The notes under the pieces: generated by a model | Seen by the model: only the letters and a program-made list of their open reading frames with translations | Database searches by the model: none | What the model was told of the DNA's origin: nothing | Made by a program: the position numbers and the translations under genes | Assembly (NCBI RefSeq): GCF_040834005.1 | Contig: NZ_CP162129.1 | Coordinates: 2,008,001-2,072,000 of the forward strand | Direction of reading: 5' to 3' | Source of the DNA: Paenibacillus sp. PL2-23 | GTDB taxonomy: Bacteria > Bacillota > Bacilli > Paenibacillales > Paenibacillaceae | Length of the DNA stretch: 64,000 nt | Part shown: piece after piece, positions 43,837 through 51,673 of the stretch | How the letters are laid out: the number at the start of each line of letters is the position of its first letter | Position numbering within the stretch: position 1 is the first letter of the stretch

Positions 43837-45240
43837 TTAACGTGGCGGGCTGGGGAGATCAAACCAAAATCTTACCCAGCCTTCTTCGCTGCGAACACCG
43901 TAAGGCAATTGGAGTAAGTGAAAAAGTGATTTGCAAATGGCAAGACCTAGTCCGCTTCCGGAAATAGAGCTTTTACTCTTATAAAATCGTTCGAAAACAA
44001 ATGAAAGATCTTCATTGGAGATCTGACCTCGATTGGAAACCTCTATCGTAATTCCTCCTGATGTACCCTTTACCCGAATCAAAACTTCACTTCCATGAGA
44101 ACCATGTTTTACAGCATTATTGAGCAAATTAGAAATAATGGTCCGAAGCTTTTCTTCGTCGCTGTAAACAACCTCGTTATCAATGTTTTGCTTTATGATG
44201 CGGATTTCCCCTTGAGTTGCTAACGGCCGATTGGAATCCACCACATCATGTAACAGCGTATTGATATTTAACACACTGATTCTGACTTTTTCCAGTCCGC
44301 TATTGAACTTGGAGTACTTGAGCATATCATCGACCATATGCTGCAGTCTATCCGTGTTCTTGCTGATCTGACGACAGTACCCGGTTAATTCTTCTTGTCC
44401 ATGCAATTCATCTTCCAATAATTCGTTAAACGCGGATATCGCGCTAATGGGGGTATTCAATTCATGAGATACGGCTGCATAAAATTCCTTCTCCGCCAGC
44501 TCCCGCTTCTGAAGCTCCTCGGCCATTGCCTCTACCGAGCGTCCTAAATCGCCTAACTCGTCGTTTCTCTTCCACGATAAGCGAATGCCAAATTGACCGG
44601 CCGCAATGCGGCTTGCAGAAATCTGGAGTTCATTAATTGGTCTGACAAGCGTTTTGGAAAGAACAAAAGCGATTAAAGTGGCCAACAGTAAAGCCGTTAC
44701 ACCAATTCCAATTAATTGACCGGACAACATGTCGTTCATTTGCTGGGAAAAGGAAAGTGGCAAGATAGCGATTACATAGCCTCCTTTATTAAGAGGTTGT
44801 CCTGCAATGACCGCTTTAACCGAACTCGGATTATCCGCCTTGGGAACGGTGACGATGAACGCTTCACGTTGCTCAATCTCACTAGCTCCCTGCGACAAGG
44901 CCGTTTCCAGCATGAATTTCACTCTGAAATTTCTCATAGCGGTAGAGCGCTCCAATACCATGTTTGGTCCATAAACAGCAAAGATACCATATTGTTCGCT
45001 TTCAAAGGCGAGGATGTCGGAGGATACATCCAATTGCCGGTCGATCCGTTCTGCGAGCCAGTTAATTTCCTTTTGTAAATATTTTTCTGTGGTCACACGA
45101 TAATTATAATCCAGTTGAACCACTTGAACGATAAAGAATAGGACCATGATACATGTGATAAGTAGAGCCATCGTTCCCCATAGCTTCAAAAACAGTCGGT
45201 TGCCCTTTAACTTATTTGACGTACTCAAAAGCGTACCCAA
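43837..45240 (-). CDS. Sensor histidine kinase (HAMP-HisKA-HATPase)
   Basis: This 467-residue membrane kinase has TM1 at about 22-43, an extracytoplasmic sensor (44-175), TM2 at about 176-196 and a HAMP domain (197-250). The HisKA motif is FYAAVSHELNTPISAI (H259). The ATPase boxes are LRTIISNLLNNAVKHG (N box), FERFYKS (F box) and SGSGLGLAI (G box). It overlaps the response-regulator gene by 29 bases, so they are one operon. The start is uncertain: the frame opens at TTG 45238-45240 and no clear SD is visible. The pair is divergent from the hydrolase at 46069, which may be its target. Confidence 0.9.
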   Translation of the reverse strand: MGTLLSTSNKLKGNRLFLKLWGTMALLITCIMVLFFIVQVVQLDYNYRVTTEKYLQKEINWLAERIDRQLDVSSDILAFESEQYGIFAVYGPNMVLERSTAMRNFRVKFMLETALSQGASEIEQREAFIVTVPKADNPSSVKAVIAGQPLNKGGYVIAILPLSFSQQMNDMLSGQLIGIGVTALLLATLIAFVLSKTLVRPINELQISASRIAAGQFGIRLSWKRNDELGDLGRSVEAMAEELQKRELAEKEFYAAVSHELNTPISAISAFNELLEDELHGQEELTGYCRQISKNTDRLQHMVDDMLKYSKFNSGLEKVRISVLNINTLLHDVVDSNRPLATQGEIRIIKQNIDNEVVYSDEEKLRTIISNLLNNAVKHGSHGSEVLIRVKGTSGGITIEVSNRGQISNEDLSFVFERFYKSKSSISGSGLGLAICKSLFHLLQLPYGVRSEEGWVRFWFDLPSPPR

Positions 45241-45907
45241 CCCCCCAAACCGTCCGAATCAGCGAGCTTTCATTGCCAAGTGATTTCCTTAAATTCTTGA
45301 TATGTGAATCAACGGTTCTATCCGTAATCGTCAAATCATCCTTCCAGACTTGATTCAGTAAAGACATGCGATCGAATACAACATTCGGATGGCTGGCAAG
45401 CAAATATAACAAATCAAACTCCTTGCGCGTCAGGCTGATTAATTGTCCCCGAACGAGCACTTGGCGCGTTATCGCGTTGATCGAGATCTCTCCATAGGAC
45501 AGCATAGCTTGATCGGTTGTTAAATGCGTATTCATGCCGAATCTTCTTAATAAGGCTTCAATCCGGAAATGAAGTTCTTTGAGCGAAAAGGGTTTGGTTA
45601 CATAATCGTCCGTACCCGCAAGGTACCCTTGCTCCTTGTCCCATTCCTGTCCTCTGGCAGTTAAAATGATGATTGGAAGATTGGAATGCTCTCGAATCTT
45701 CTTCACAACCGCGAAGCCGCTTATGTCGGGCAACATCACATCTACAATAACAAGAGAAATGGAAGTGTGTATATCGAGCAGCAGCAGGGCCTCCGAGCCT
45801 TTAACGGCACTGTAAACCGTATATTCTTTTTTCTGCAGAAAAATAGTGATTGCTTCAAGAATAGAGGGGTCGTCTTCAACGAGGAGAATCTCTCGCTTAT
45901 CCTTCAT
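45212..45907 (-). CDS. OmpR/PhoB-family response regulator
   Basis: This 231-residue regulator has a receiver domain (about 5-118) with acidic pocket E11-D12-D13 and phospho-acceptor D56 in VIVDVMLPD, and the conserved Thr and Lys in ILTARGQ and YVTKPFS. The winged-helix DNA-binding domain (about 130-228) has RKEFDLLYLLASHP and TVDSHIKNLRKSLG. The start at ATG 45905-45907 has GGGAGG 8 bases upstream; the ATG at 45925 would contain that SD and is rejected. It is co-transcribed with the kinase. Confidence 0.92.
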   Translation of the reverse strand: MKDKREILLVEDDPSILEAITIFLQKKEYTVYSAVKGSEALLLLDIHTSISLVIVDVMLPDISGFAVVKKIREHSNLPIIILTARGQEWDKEQGYLAGTDDYVTKPFSLKELHFRIEALLRRFGMNTHLTTDQAMLSYGEISINAITRQVLVRGQLISLTRKEFDLLYLLASHPNVVFDRMSLLNQVWKDDLTITDRTVDSHIKNLRKSLGNESSLIRTVWGVGYAFEYVK

Positions 45908-46068
45908 CCAAACAGCCTCCCGCATGAAAGTCTATAGTCATTATTCCATTTGAGGCCATGACTTGTCCAATGCCGAGAGCTTAATGAATTCTCCATTCTT
46001 TCATCACAATTTGGAGATATACTTACTTGAGCATTTCATGCAGGTATCTGAGAAAGGAATGAAGAGAA

Positions 46069-47277
46069 ATGAAATTATTGGAACAAAAAAAGGGAAGAAG
46101 ACTTCTCCTGCTAGGCTTCATATCTGCAGCTCTAATCGCCAGCTCTGCAGCATGCAGTAATGAACCAAGCCAAGTTGCATCGTCATCCAACCAGAATGGA
46201 TATGATGAGCAAACGCCAATTCTGCTGCACAACGAAACCTTTTTTGTCGGTGGCTCTTACAATGGAGCGCAATATACGGGACAATCCATGATTCACCGAC
46301 TTTCATTAGGCGAACAGAATACGCCTATCGTTATGCTTCCAGGTTTAGGACTATCCGCGTATATCTATACGTCGACACCAGATGGAAGAGCGGGCTGGAC
46401 AAGCGATTTCGCTGCTGCCGGATTCGATACTTATGCCGTAGATACGCATAATCTTGCGGTATCCGGATTGGACGCTGCCGCTTTCGGCACCGAAAATCAG
46501 CCGTCACTTTCGGTATGGGGGGAATCGAAAATATGGAAAACGTGGGGGTTCGGAGATAATCCAAATGAACCGTATCCGGACACGCAATATCCAGTCGAGT
46601 ATATTGAACAGTTGTATGCTTCATTCTCACCTCAAATCTCGGAGAGCAAAAGCTCGGGTGTCGCAGGAACGGAGACGCAAAGCTCAGTGAAAGATGGCGG
46701 TTCAGTTGAACAGCAGCCTGCAGGCAGAAGGATAGGGGCGCCTGCTGACGTACAGGCACCGGAAGGAGCGGCTAAAGGAGGCCAACGTCCAGCCGGAACG
46801 GAGCAAGCCGAAGGAGCAGGACAAGGGGGGCAAAGCTCCAGAAATGCAGACCCGGTCGAGGTTCAGAATATGATTGCTCTACTTGAACGTACGGGACCGT
46901 CCGTTCTCATGGTGCATTCCATGGGCGGCGTTACCGGCTTCGAGGTTGTAAGGCAGCGTCCAGAGTTAGTAAAGGCTTTAATCGTGATCGAGCCGGTGGG
47001 CTCGCCGACCGACAAGACTGATTTGGAGCAGCATTTCGTCAATGTCCCTTATCTTGCCGTATATGGCGATTATATTGAGAGCAGAGGTCAAACCGGTCGA
47101 TACGAGTCTTGCATAGAAACCGCGAAAGTGTTGAACGAGCTTGGCGGATATGGGGAAGTGATGACTTTGACCGATCTTGGGTACAAAGGAAACACCCATC
47201 TTATGATGCAAGATAGGAACAAGGAGGAAATTGCGGAGCATATCATCCAATGGATTCAGTTACATGTGAAGGCTTAG
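46069..47277 (+). CDS. Lipoprotein alpha/beta hydrolase with low-complexity insertion
   Basis: This 402-residue protein has a basic N-terminus, a hydrophobic core and a lipobox SSAAC (Cys about residue 29), so it is predicted to be membrane-anchored outside the cell. The hydrolase fold shows IVMLPGLGLSAYIY (oxyanion region) and the nucleophile elbow VLMVHSMGGVTG (Ser in H-S-M-G-G). The acid VAVYGDY-like strand (YLAVYGDYIESRG) and a late His (NTHLMMQD) complete the triad. A Gly/Gln/Glu/Ala-rich stretch (about residues 189-264) interrupts the cap region. Similar esterases act on lipid or aromatic esters; the substrate is unknown. It is transcribed divergently from the OmpR/kinase pair. Confidence 0.85.
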   Translation: MKLLEQKKGRRLLLLGFISAALIASSAACSNEPSQVASSSNQNGYDEQTPILLHNETFFVGGSYNGAQYTGQSMIHRLSLGEQNTPIVMLPGLGLSAYIYTSTPDGRAGWTSDFAAAGFDTYAVDTHNLAVSGLDAAAFGTENQPSLSVWGESKIWKTWGFGDNPNEPYPDTQYPVEYIEQLYASFSPQISESKSSGVAGTETQSSVKDGGSVEQQPAGRRIGAPADVQAPEGAAKGGQRPAGTEQAEGAGQGGQSSRNADPVEVQNMIALLERTGPSVLMVHSMGGVTGFEVVRQRPELVKALIVIEPVGSPTDKTDLEQHFVNVPYLAVYGDYIESRGQTGRYESCIETAKVLNELGGYGEVMTLTDLGYKGNTHLMMQDRNKEEIAEHIIQWIQLHVKA

Positions 47278-47282
47278 CGCAA

Positions 47283-47330
47283 AAGGCCGTCCTGTTGTCG
47301 TTTATCGACTACAAGACGGTCTTTCTCTAT
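47283..47330 (+). terminator. Terminator after the lipoprotein hydrolase
   Basis: An 18-bp imperfect stem (47283-47300 with 47306-47323, loop TTTAT, two mismatches and one G-U) ends in CTTTCTCTATT. Confidence 0.7.
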
Positions 47331-47419
47331 TACGTGTATATGTTGTTCACAGCGATGAGCACAGCAAACAATTCGTCAACCTCACCAAACAACAAATCCT
47401 GAATCTTACATCATCACAT

Positions 47420-47560
47420 TTTTGATGGAAAAAACCAGTGTTATTGATGCTTGCTTTTGTACTCCTGGTTTCAATGTTGGCGGCCTGTTCAGGCGGCAAT
47501 AACGGAATGAATGCAAAAAACTCAAACGGTGGGAAGGCTGCAACAACCAAAAAACAAACG
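47420..47560 (+). pseudogene. Leader of a lost binding lipoprotein
   Basis: In frame with GTG 47438 the sequence encodes a lipoprotein signal: KKPVLLMLAFVLLVSMLAAC then SGGNN and an Asn/Lys/Gly linker. It then runs directly into the terminator hairpin at 47567. This is the start of an ABC binding lipoprotein whose mature part has been deleted. The expected ATG position just upstream is a TGG codon preceded by TGA, so it is probably not translated. Confidence 0.5.
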
Positions 47561-47566
47561 AAGGAG

Positions 47567-47599
47567 GCACTCCGAGAGAGCATTCTTCTCTCGGAGTGC
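47567..47599 (-). terminator. Terminator of the leftward ABC importer operon
   Basis: GCACTCCGAGAGA (47567-47579) pairs perfectly with TCTCTCGGAGTGC (47587-47599), loop of 7. On the minus strand a T-rich stretch (TTTGTTTTTTGG) follows. It lies 43 bp past the stop of the last permease gene. Confidence 0.75.
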
Positions 47600-47641
47600 G
47601 CCTTCTTCCTCTTTGTTTCATCGGTTGCTTGGCGGTATTTA

Positions 47642-48490
47642 TTACTCTTTCACACCTCCAGCGGTTAGTCCTTCCACCATATAGCGTTGAAGGAACATAA
47701 AGGCGACGAGCAAAGGCAACGTTGCGACGACGGCCGCAGCCGATGCTCCTGACCAGTTGTAGGTGAATTCCCCCATAAACTTCAAAGCCAGGCCCGGGCT
47801 GATCGTCCGCATGTCCATTTCGCTGACGAGGGACAAGCCGAACAAGAAATCATCCCAAGCAATGAGAAACGTATATATCGAAACAGATAGAATTCCGGGT
47901 GTCGTAAGCGGAACGATGACGCGAAACAAAGTCATGAACCGACCTGCTCCGTCCATCTCCGCGGCTTCCTCCAGCTCCTTGGATATGCCGTCAAAGAATG
48001 TTTTCATCAACATAATGCAGAAAGGAAGAGCGGTGGTGGTATTGGCGAGAATCAGCACCCATGGAGTGTTGAGCAGGTTTAGGGAGCTGTATAAACTATA
48101 TAAGCCGATCAGCAGCGTGACGGCTGGAAACATCTGCGTCGAGAGAAACAACAGCAGAAGCAGATTGCTTCCGGGGAACTTGACCCGGGAGAAGGCGTAC
48201 CCGGCAAAGATGGATACAAAGATGCTTAGCAGCGTAGCCCCCCCTGCTACAATAATCGTGTTTTTATAGAACACAAGAAATTCTGGGGATCCAATAACGC
48301 TCAAGTAACTTTCAAACGATAGCTTGAACGGAATCCAATTTGGCGGTAGTTGAAATAAATCGCTATTTGTCTGCAGAGAAGTTATGAGCAGCCAATAAAT
48401 CGGGAACATAAAGAGGATCACAATGGCTGCGAGCAGGAGATGGGGCCAAACAAGTGCTCTCTTATTCAACATCAAACGAAAGGTGTTCAT
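47642..48490 (-). CDS. ABC sugar importer permease (MalG family)
   Basis: This 282-residue carbohydrate permease has a first helix at about residues 13-35. The EAA loop LEEAAEMDGAGRFMTLFRV lies at about residues 175-193. The C-terminus LQRYMVEGLTAGGVKE is the classic MalG-family end (Q-R-x-x-V-x-G-L-T-A-G-A-V-K). It lies 13 bp after the MalF-type gene. It is the last gene of the leftward importer operon, before the terminator at 47567. No ATPase gene is near. Confidence 0.9.
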   Translation of the reverse strand: MNTFRLMLNKRALVWPHLLLAAIVILFMFPIYWLLITSLQTNSDLFQLPPNWIPFKLSFESYLSVIGSPEFLVFYKNTIIVAGGATLLSIFVSIFAGYAFSRVKFPGSNLLLLLFLSTQMFPAVTLLIGLYSLYSSLNLLNTPWVLILANTTTALPFCIMLMKTFFDGISKELEEAAEMDGAGRFMTLFRVIVPLTTPGILSVSIYTFLIAWDDFLFGLSLVSEMDMRTISPGLALKFMGEFTYNWSGASAAAVVATLPLLVAFMFLQRYMVEGLTAGGVKE

Positions 48491-48503
48491 GAGATATGCC
48501 TCC

Positions 48504-49397
48504 TTAATGCGCGCTTCCTCTGTTCATGATTTTGGTGAAGGCAATGGAGAAAATAAACAATACGGCCATCCATATGACGCCGATGGCTGAGCCTCGGCCG
48601 AAATCGTATTTCTCGAAGGCGGTTTCGTAGGTTAATATGGCTAAGGATTGTGTGGCATCGACCGGACCGCCGCCTGTAAGTGTGAAAAACAACGTAAACA
48701 TCTGAAAATTCTGAACAATCAACATAAGTGTAACGGTTGCGATAACCGGCTTAAGAAGTGGAAGTGTAATTCTGAAAAACACTTGCGTGGCGTTCGCTCC
48801 GTCAATGCGAGCTGCTTCGTATAAGCTGCGCGATATGTTTTGCATGCCCGCCAGAAGCATAAGCGTCATAAGTGGCGTCTGCTTCCAAATCGCTACGATT
48901 AGAATAGCAGCGAGCGCAAAGTCAAAGCTGCTCAGCCAATTGACGTTCTCATCGATCAAGCCGGCGTTCTTCAGTAGGTAGTTGAACACACCATAATCAG
49001 TTTGATACATCCACATAAAGATGAGCGAAGCTACAATTGTGGGTATGGCCCAAGGAAGCATGAGTACGCTTCGGAAAAAGCCGCGCAGGATAACGCGGCT
49101 ATTGAGTACCAACGCAATAATCATACCAAGCACCAGTTCCATGCCTACGGCAATTCCGACATATCGCAGTGTGACTCCGAATGCATCATAAAATTCGGAT
49201 GACATAAGAATTGATGTATAATTCTCGAATTGATTCCAAGAGGAAGTCGGCTGAAGCAGAGAATAATCCTGCAGGCTCATCGCGAATGATTGCAATAGTG
49301 GAATAACAATGGTCACGATAAGCAATAGTATTGCAGGTAAAATGAGAATGGCGGCAAAAATCAGGTTTTTATGTTCGCGGGACAATTTGAGCTGCAT
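48504..49397 (-). CDS. ABC sugar importer permease (MalF family)
   Basis: This 297-residue permease opens LIFAAILILPAILLLIVTIVI, a typical first helix with P-A kink. The EAA loop LYEAARIDGANATQVFFRI lies at about residues 194-212, and TLTGGGPVDATQSL is the conserved periplasmic-side MalF motif. AAGGGAAAGGA lies 14-20 bases upstream of the ATG. It forms the channel with the downstream MalG-type subunit and is fed by the binding protein at 49438. Confidence 0.9.
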   Translation of the reverse strand: MQLKLSREHKNLIFAAILILPAILLLIVTIVIPLLQSFAMSLQDYSLLQPTSSWNQFENYTSILMSSEFYDAFGVTLRYVGIAVGMELVLGMIIALVLNSRVILRGFFRSVLMLPWAIPTIVASLIFMWMYQTDYGVFNYLLKNAGLIDENVNWLSSFDFALAAILIVAIWKQTPLMTLMLLAGMQNISRSLYEAARIDGANATQVFFRITLPLLKPVIATVTLMLIVQNFQMFTLFFTLTGGGPVDATQSLAILTYETAFEKYDFGRGSAIGVIWMAVLFIFSIAFTKIMNRGSAH

Positions 49398-49437
49398 CGC
49401 TGTTTTCGCATCCTTTCCCTTCCAAGTTGAGCCTCCA

Positions 49438-50781
49438 TTATTGATATAATTCCTTGATTTTCGGCATGATCCTGGCTATGGCTTCTTCCGGCGTGGAGCC
49501 TTCCGAGACCATAACAACCATACTTGCCGCTTCTTTCATCGCGTTGTCAAACTTGGGGTTTTGAGTCGGAAGCGCTGTCGCTGTAGCCATCTGCGCGTTG
49601 AACACCTTCGCGTATTCGTCCTCGTTCATTTCCGGTAAGGCGGCAATGGATTTCCTGGAAGACAATACGCCATTTGCTGCATGGTACATCTTCATCGCAT
49701 CCTCTGATACGAGGAACGTCACAAGCTTTGCAGCGGCATCCTTTTGTTTGCCGTCTTTGGAAATGACCAGTTGATGCTCGGTAAAGACGGTTTCACTTTG
49801 ATTAGATTGATTAACGGGGATCGTTGTTACGCCCCACTCCTCATCGAACGCTTCGCCCTTGCCGCTAGTGCCGCGGAACACGCTTCTGCCGAAGTCGCCG
49901 TCGGACACCATGCCAAGTGTGCCGTTGCCGAACATGCCGCGCAAATCAAAAATCTCTGCTCCTTTGGGAGACGTCTTGTTCGTGACGAGCGTTTGAATGT
50001 AGGCGAGAGCGTCCCTGAGAGCCGTACCTTCGTCAAATACGACCTTGCCTTCGTCATCGACGAACTTGCCGCCATAGGACAGAACGATACGATACAACAT
50101 ATTACCTGTATAGGAAGTATCCTTCGTATTCTCACCTATTCCATAGATCGGATTGCCTTTTTCGTCTTGGCCAAGCTTCGCAATTTTGTCGGCCATCATC
50201 AGCATTTCGTCCCATGTTTGTGGAGGCGTGTTGGGATCTAGACCGGCTTTTTCAAACAGTTTTTTATTCCAGAAGAGAGCGTTGGGATGTGGAGCCCAAG
50301 GCATGGCCATTACTTTATTGCCGTATGTTACGCCCTTCAAGCTTCCTTCGAGAATGTCATCGATCAAGGAAGCTTCCAGAAGCTCATCCATCGGCGCAGC
50401 GATGTCGGCTCCAACGAATGCCGACGTAAAGTTCTGATTGGCCATAATAACGTCCGGAGCATTGCCGCCGGCGGAGCTTACAAGCACTTGGTCCTTGTAT
50501 TGATTGAAGGGATAACCAATTGATTTGACAGTGATACCGGGATTTTGTTTTTCGAACTCATCCATTAAGTCATTGTAAATATCTTTAGTGGCATCTTCGA
50601 CCGAAATCCAGTTCGCAAATGTAATTTCGACCTCTTGCATGACAGGCTCCTTGCTTGGATTACTCGATGCAGCAGATGTACCGTTACTGTTGCCGTTAGA
50701 GCCGTTGCCGGAGCATGCGGATAAGAGCAGTGCTAACAGGAGGGTTAGCGTAACGGCAAGCATGGTGCGTTTTTGTCTCAT
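49438..50781 (-). CDS. ABC sugar importer substrate-binding lipoprotein
   Basis: This 447-residue family 1 binding protein has an N-terminal signal with lipobox LLSAC (Cys about residue 23) and a Gly/Asn/Ser linker. The domain has EVEITFANWISVEDATKD, YNDLMDEFEKQNPGITVK and MPWAPHPNALFWNKKLFEKAG, standard for the MalE/UgpB-like group. Its promoter region contains a perfect cre box (50811-50825), indicating glucose repression. It is preceded by a YesN-type regulator gene that likely controls it. The ligand is unknown; the divergent dehydrogenase/enolase-superfamily operon suggests a product that ends up as a sugar acid. Confidence 0.9.
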   Translation of the reverse strand: MRQKRTMLAVTLTLLLALLLSACSGNGSNGNSNGTSAASSNPSKEPVMQEVEITFANWISVEDATKDIYNDLMDEFEKQNPGITVKSIGYPFNQYKDQVLVSSAGGNAPDVIMANQNFTSAFVGADIAAPMDELLEASLIDDILEGSLKGVTYGNKVMAMPWAPHPNALFWNKKLFEKAGLDPNTPPQTWDEMLMMADKIAKLGQDEKGNPIYGIGENTKDTSYTGNMLYRIVLSYGGKFVDDEGKVVFDEGTALRDALAYIQTLVTNKTSPKGAEIFDLRGMFGNGTLGMVSDGDFGRSVFRGTSGKGEAFDEEWGVTTIPVNQSNQSETVFTEHQLVISKDGKQKDAAAKLVTFLVSEDAMKMYHAANGVLSSRKSIAALPEMNEDEYAKVFNAQMATATALPTQNPKFDNAMKEAASMVVMVSEGSTPEEAIARIMPKIKELYQ

Positions 50782-50810
50782 TTTGGTGACCGCCTTTCAA
50801 GCGTGAATTT

Positions 50811-50825
50811 TGAGTGCGCTTTCAT
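50811..50825 (-). promoter_or_regulatory. CcpA-binding cre box upstream of the binding-protein gene
   Basis: On the minus strand ATGAAAGCGCACTCA matches WTGNAANCGNWNNCA at all defined positions. It lies 30-44 bp before the start of the binding-protein gene. Confidence 0.72.
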
Positions 50826-50892
50826 TCTAGCATTGCTAAAGGGGTCACATAAGGAGGCATCCTTGCGAGAAAATACCAAATTTTTATGAATG

Positions 50893-51666
50893 CTATTGGT
50901 TCTGATCGCGAAAACGTTTGGGTGTAATGCCTTCACGGTCGTGGAATACTTTGACAAAGTATTTGGTGCTGGCATAACCTACGGCTTCCGCTATTTCGTA
51001 AACCTTCATCGGACCGAACAAGAGCAGCTCCCTTGCTTTCTTCATACGCATTTCAGTCAAATAATCAAGGAAATTAGTGCCAACTTCCTGCTTGAACAAC
51101 GCACTCAAGTAACTGGGACTCATATGCACATGGTCCGCAACCTCCTTGAGTGTTAAGCCGCTTACCGCCATGTTTTTCGTCATGTAGGCAAGTGCTTCGC
51201 GAATCCACTCATTGCGAATCTCGCCCGATTCGCTCTGAAGATATTGCATAAGATTGGGGTTACCACGCAGCAGGGTTATCGTTTTTCTTTCATGGACCAG
51301 CTTGCTTGCTTCATCGATAGACTGGATCAGCTTGTCGGGATCGATGGGCTTAAGCAGATAGTCGGAGGCGCCGTTCCTCAGTGCTTCCTTCGCATACTCG
51401 AAGTCTGCATAGCCCGTTAGCACGATGCATACCGGATCAAACGTGGAATCTTTTAATTGCCTGATTAATTCCAATCCGTCCATGCCAGGCATTCGGATAT
51501 CTGTGATGATGATATCTGCATCAAAGTCCCCCAGGCGTTGCATGGCGTCAAGACCATTCGGGCTCGCTTGGCATAAAATATGTTCGTCCCAATCCTTCAA
51601 CGTTCTCATAATTCCGTTACGTGTTAGCTTCTCGTCTTCGACGACCATTATTTTCAAAGCTTCCAT
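50893..51666 (-). CDS. YesN-type response regulator with AraC DNA-binding domain
   Basis: This 257-residue regulator has a receiver (about 5-120) with D11 and phospho-acceptor D56 in IIITDIRMPGMDG, and Lys in YLLKPID. The AraC helix-turn-helix (about 155-255) has VHMSPSYLSALFKQEVG and IAEAVGYASTKYFVKVFHD. The start at ATG 51664-51666 is chosen because it begins exactly at the receiver domain; the frame is open to 51795 but would overlap the kinase gene. It is 7 bp after the YesM-type kinase stop. It is the likely activator of the importer operon just downstream. Confidence 0.9.
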   Translation of the reverse strand: MEALKIMVVEDEKLTRNGIMRTLKDWDEHILCQASPNGLDAMQRLGDFDADIIITDIRMPGMDGLELIRQLKDSTFDPVCIVLTGYADFEYAKEALRNGASDYLLKPIDPDKLIQSIDEASKLVHERKTITLLRGNPNLMQYLQSESGEIRNEWIREALAYMTKNMAVSGLTLKEVADHVHMSPSYLSALFKQEVGTNFLDYLTEMRMKKARELLLFGPMKVYEIAEAVGYASTKYFVKVFHDREGITPKRFRDQNQ

Positions 51667-51673
51667 ATGCCGA

